Positions 59,213 to 62,467 of a DNA stretch of 62,467 bases are shown here, piece after piece. A program made the translations under genes and the position numbers. This DNA is from Marinilactibacillus kalidii (GTDB lineage: Bacteria; Bacillota; Bacilli; Lactobacillales; Carnobacteriaceae_A), in contig NZ_JAGFVM010000041.1 of assembly GCF_017599325.1 (NCBI RefSeq), positions 1-62,467 on the forward strand, given 5' to 3'. How positions within the stretch are numbered: the first letter of the stretch is position 1; every line of letters begins with the position of its first letter. The notes under the pieces were generated by a model that saw only the letters and a program-made list of their open reading frames with translations, was not told where the DNA came from and searched no databases.

Positions 59213-60364
59213 TTACAATAAACCTTGGTAAATCTCAATGATTTCTTCAACTGTTGTATCTCGCGGATTTCCTGGCGTGCAAACATCATTTAATGCATCT
59301 TCAGCAATTTTTGGTAAATCTTCAGCTTTTACACCTAATTCAGAAATGGTTGTTGGAATGCCCACATCTTTAGATAATTGGTCAATCGCAGTACACGCAG
59401 CATCTCGCGCAGCTTCAATCGTCATGATCTCTGCATCTACGATGTGCAGTACTTTAGCAATCTCTCGATATTTTTCTCCAGTGAAAGCCTTGTTGTATTT
59501 CATGACAGTCGGTAGTAATGTAGCACAAGCAACACCATGAGGAATGTTATACCATGCAGATAATGGGTGTGCCATTCCATGAACTAAACCTAAACCAACA
59601 TTTGAGAAACCCATACCTGCGATATATTGACCCAACGCTATTTCCTCGCGACCTTTCAATTCACCTTCAACAGATGAACGTAAACTACGGCCGATGATTT
59701 CGATTGCTTTTAAGTGTAACATGTCGGTCATTTCCCATGCGCCTTTAGTGATCAAACCTTCAATCGCATGTGTCATGGCATCCATCCCAGTCGAAGCACA
59801 AAGATTTTTCGGCATGCCCATCATCATCTCGCTGTCGATAAAGGCGACTAGTGGAATATCGTGAGGATCGACGCACACAAATTTACGGGCGTTAGTCTTA
59901 TCTGTAATCACATAATTGATGGTTACTTCTGCTGCCGTCCCTGAAGTCGTTGGTACTGCTAAGATTGGTAGGCTAGGATTTTTCGTATCGGCAACGCCTT
60001 CTAAGCTAATCACATCTGAAAATTCAGGATTCGATACGATGATACCAATGGCTTTAGCTGTATCAATCGGTGAACCACCACCAATAGCGATGATTGCATC
60101 TGCACCGACCTCGTTAACAAAATTCACACCATTTTTGACATTTTCAATCGTTGGATTAGGCACGATTCCGTCGTAAATGACATAATCAATTGCTGCATCA
60201 TCCAATAAGTTGGTTACTTTAGTTGCTACATTGAATTTGATCAAATCTTTATCGGTTACAACAACTACTTTTTTAAAGCCACGCGCTTTTACTTCTGTTG
60301 GAACAGCTTTGATCGCACCTTTGCCGTGATAAGAGGTCTCGTTTAACATCATTCTATTTGCCAT
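59213..60364 (-). CDS. fucO: Iron-dependent alcohol dehydrogenase, lactaldehyde reductase type
   Basis: 383 residues. Very close in style to FucO: ANRMMLNETSYHGKGA, IAIGGGSPIDTAKAIGI, TTSGTAAEVTINYVITD, DAMTHAIEG and GLVHGMAHPLSAWYNIPHGVA, the last holding the metal-binding histidines. It reduces L-lactaldehyde to 1,2-propanediol with NADH under anaerobic conditions. No fucose or rhamnose genes are adjacent. TGAGGAG precedes the ATG. The AraC regulator is divergent and may control it. Confidence 0.92.
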   Translation of the reverse strand: MANRMMLNETSYHGKGAIKAVPTEVKARGFKKVVVVTDKDLIKFNVATKVTNLLDDAAIDYVIYDGIVPNPTIENVKNGVNFVNEVGADAIIAIGGGSPIDTAKAIGIIVSNPEFSDVISLEGVADTKNPSLPILAVPTTSGTAAEVTINYVITDKTNARKFVCVDPHDIPLVAFIDSEMMMGMPKNLCASTGMDAMTHAIEGLITKGAWEMTDMLHLKAIEIIGRSLRSSVEGELKGREEIALGQYIAGMGFSNVGLGLVHGMAHPLSAWYNIPHGVACATLLPTVMKYNKAFTGEKYREIAKVLHIVDAEIMTIEAARDAACTAIDQLSKDVGIPTTISELGVKAEDLPKIAEDALNDVCTPGNPRDTTVEEIIEIYQGLL

Positions 60365-60526
60365 TATTAAAAACTCCTCAATTTGTATTATTTTTCACAA
60401 TGAAATCGAAATAAAAAACACCCAGCGGGTACATACTTATTTGTCTATTCATTCAATCCTTAAACGTATAGTTTGAATCCTATTTTTTCTTTAAATGATG
60501 AGTTAATCCTAGCATGAAAGTTTTTA

Positions 60527-60554
60527 TTGTACAGTAACAGTATGTTACTATAAT
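60527..60554 (+). promoter_or_regulatory. araC-type gene promoter with palindrome in the spacer
   Basis: TTGTAC (60527-60532), 16 bases, TATAAT (60549-60554). AGTAACAGTATGTTACT (60533-60549), a perfect 7+3+7 palindrome, fills the spacer. It looks like an operator. Confidence 0.65.
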
Positions 60555-60585
60555 CGTATCAATTTTACAGATAGAGGTGGTTTAA

Positions 60586-61566
60586 CTGAATAAGTTAGTT
60601 CGTGATATCTTTCTTCCCTATACTCCGGAAGAAATCAAACAAAAAGAAACTGGCCAATGGGTTACCGAATTTGAAGAGGAGATAAATAGTAGAAATAATC
60701 ATCAATTTAAATTAGATGATCAAATCTTTTTTCAGGAAAAAAATATTTTTATCCGACAACATCGTCGTTTTGCGCCTTATCCTCTTCATGCTCATCAGTT
60801 TTTAGAATTTAATTACATGTACAGTGGAACATCTGAACAGGTAATTAATGGGGTTCCTGTCACACTAAAAGAGGGTCAGTTACTGCTGTTAGATACCAAT
60901 AGTCAGCACGAATTGTTGCCACTAGGTCAAAATGACATCTTGCTCAACTTTCTATTCAAGACAAAGGATATCAATATCAATCTTTTAAAGAAAATCGATA
61001 ATCGAAGCGTTGGCTTAACGTTTAACTTTCTAATGAATGCGATTTTAGAGCCTGGGTATAATGAGACGCATTTAATACTAGACTTATCAAGAGAACCTAA
61101 GATTCAAGTCACCCTAGATCAAATGATTTTAGAATTCTATTCAAACAAACACTTAGGTAATGAGGTTATGAATGCTTTTTCACAAGTATTGTTTTTACAG
61201 CTTTCTCGTGTATATCATTCTCAGCTGATCAAAATTTACCAAAAGGATGGACAAAGTAATTTAATGCTCCGGATTTTACAGCAAATCGAGAGCAATTACA
61301 AAACGCTGACCTTAACCCAACTTGGACATGAGCTCGGTTATAATGCCAATTATTTATCGAATTTAATTAAACAACAAACTGGAAATACGTTTAAGAAATT
61401 GGTTATTGATCAACGACTTCATGAAGCACACAATTTGGTTCTCTCTACCCGCCTTACCATTGAGACCATTTCAGAATACGTTGGGTTTTCGAATAAGACG
61501 CAATTCTATAAAAAATATCGCGAACATTTTGGTGACACACCGATTAATATTCGTAAACAACGATGA
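60586..61566 (+). CDS. AraC-family regulator with CTG start
   Basis: 326 residues if begun at the CTG at 60586, which follows AGAGGTGG by five bases and directly follows TAA. The first ATG (60817) would lose 77 residues including PYPLHAHQFLEFNYMYSG, the cupin core with its His pair, so it cannot be the true start. The cupin sensory domain covers about 60-150. Two C-terminal helix-turn-helix units (LTLTQLGHELGYNANYLSNLIK; IETISEYVGFSNKTQFYKKYREHFGDTP) follow. Divergent from fucO, so a likely activator of fucO or of itself. CTG starts are rare; the reading frame and motif evidence are strong. Confidence 0.85.
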   Translation: MNKLVRDIFLPYTPEEIKQKETGQWVTEFEEEINSRNNHQFKLDDQIFFQEKNIFIRQHRRFAPYPLHAHQFLEFNYMYSGTSEQVINGVPVTLKEGQLLLLDTNSQHELLPLGQNDILLNFLFKTKDININLLKKIDNRSVGLTFNFLMNAILEPGYNETHLILDLSREPKIQVTLDQMILEFYSNKHLGNEVMNAFSQVLFLQLSRVYHSQLIKIYQKDGQSNLMLRILQQIESNYKTLTLTQLGHELGYNANYLSNLIKQQTGNTFKKLVIDQRLHEAHNLVLSTRLTIETISEYVGFSNKTQFYKKYREHFGDTPINIRKQR

Positions 61567-61830
61567 TCTTTTAATATTTTTCTAGAACAGTAGAAGGCTT
61601 TCTTTTTGATCATTTTTTATTTTGAGATAAGGAAGAAGGAGGTAATAATCAACCGACTATTTATCTACTCAAAAATAAACTTATAAATAAAATAGTTCTA
61701 TCCTAACAATTAGCAATATGCTATTGTTGAAGAGCTAGTTATTTACTTGAAAATATAACTAAATTAATTCCTTTATATTTGAAATCTATGAATACATATA
61801 ACAAAAAATTTATAAGAAAGAAGAACTGGG
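61567..61830. other. AT-rich gap with an orphan ribosome-binding site
   Basis: 264 bases, very AT-rich. AAGGAGGT at 61636-61643 is a strong Shine-Dalgarno, but the codon at start distance is ATC and its frame stops after 12 codons. Possibly a dead gene start. Nothing else recognised. Confidence 0.35.
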
Positions 61831-61989
61831 ATGGAATTAGGAGATAGATTAAAAGAAGCAAGAATATCTAAGAAGTATTCTCAAGAAAATGTTGCAAATC
61901 ATTTATATGTCACTAGACAAGCAATCTCTAAATGGGAAAATAATAAAAGTTTTCTAGGAATAGATAACCTAAAAAAACTGAGTGGATAG
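61831..61989 (+). pseudogene. XRE-family regulator truncated by an IS3-type element
   Basis: 52 codons from the ATG at 61831: ELGDRLKEARISKKYSQENVANHLYVTRQAISKWENNKS is a clear N-terminal HTH_3 DNA-binding domain. In intact relatives the protein goes on past NLKKLS into a further domain; here the frame ends at TAG inside what appears to be the left end of the IS. Probably cut by the insertion. The 5' part still has GAAGAACTGGG before the start, no strong ribosome-binding site. Confidence 0.7.
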
Positions 61990-62058
61990 GTTACACTGAG
62001 TTGGACAGAAAAGATAAGGTGTGTATACTAAACACAACGCACACAGGAGGAATCTATC

Positions 62059-62467
<409 letters not shown>

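Overview
The window is an origin-proximal chromosomal segment of a low-GC Gram-positive bacterium of the order Lactobacillales. Gene content and order (rlmH, htrA, wal operon, purA, dnaB, rplI, gdpP, rpsR-ssb-rpsF, gyrA-gyrB-recF-yaaA-dnaN-dnaA | rpmH-rnpA-yidC-jag, mnmE-mnmG) fit the Carnobacteriaceae best. That family-level call is an inference from gene order and protein style, not a database match. No rRNA, tRNA or CRISPR array was found.

Layout. 1-770: 3' end of an IS256-family element. 841-5689: an AT-rich three-gene island on the minus strand, coding a GHKL/sacsin-type ATPase, an AlbA_2-TIR fusion protein and an AbiJ-like/HEPN-like protein. It sits directly downstream of rlmH and is the best candidate for an undescribed anti-phage system. 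5769-9129: rlmH, the ohrR/ohr peroxide switch, a dense cluster of DnaA boxes in the ohr-htrA gap, and an htrA with a lipobox. 9130-16446: gdhA and the WalRKHIJ operon. 16447-25587: a stand-alone glucose-type EIIA, two small stress-type proteins, a cytoplasmic alpha-amylase, KtrB/KtrA, purA with a structured leader, and a split fructose-type PTS. 25756-38696: replication and ribosomal genes. 38697-38955 and 40294-40730: the two halves of oriC on either side of dnaA. From 40854 rightwards genes mostly run on the plus strand: rpmH, rnpA, yidC, jag, a GNAT protein, folC, the trehalose PTS and hydrolase, DUF969/DUF979/pcp, divergent treR, an M50-type protease, mnmE, mnmG. 57574-62467: an accessory end with a repeat-bearing lipoprotein, a fucO-type dehydrogenase, an AraC regulator with a CTG start, and a truncated XRE regulator cut by an IS3-family element that runs off the window.

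How the parts work together. Transcription diverges from oriC, with most genes co-oriented with replication. Two perfect parS sites flank the rpsR-ssb-rpsF block. The TreR repressor, its 16-bp palindromic operator, a catabolite-type site, the EIIBC and the phosphotrehalase form a complete trehalose module. The EIIBC lacks an EIIA domain, and the free-standing EIIA at 16447 could supply it. GdpP (c-di-AMP hydrolysis) and KtrAB (K+ uptake, a known c-di-AMP target class) are both present. Several genes use TTG, GTG or CTG starts, so many boundaries given here are trimmed or extended according to ribosome-binding sites.
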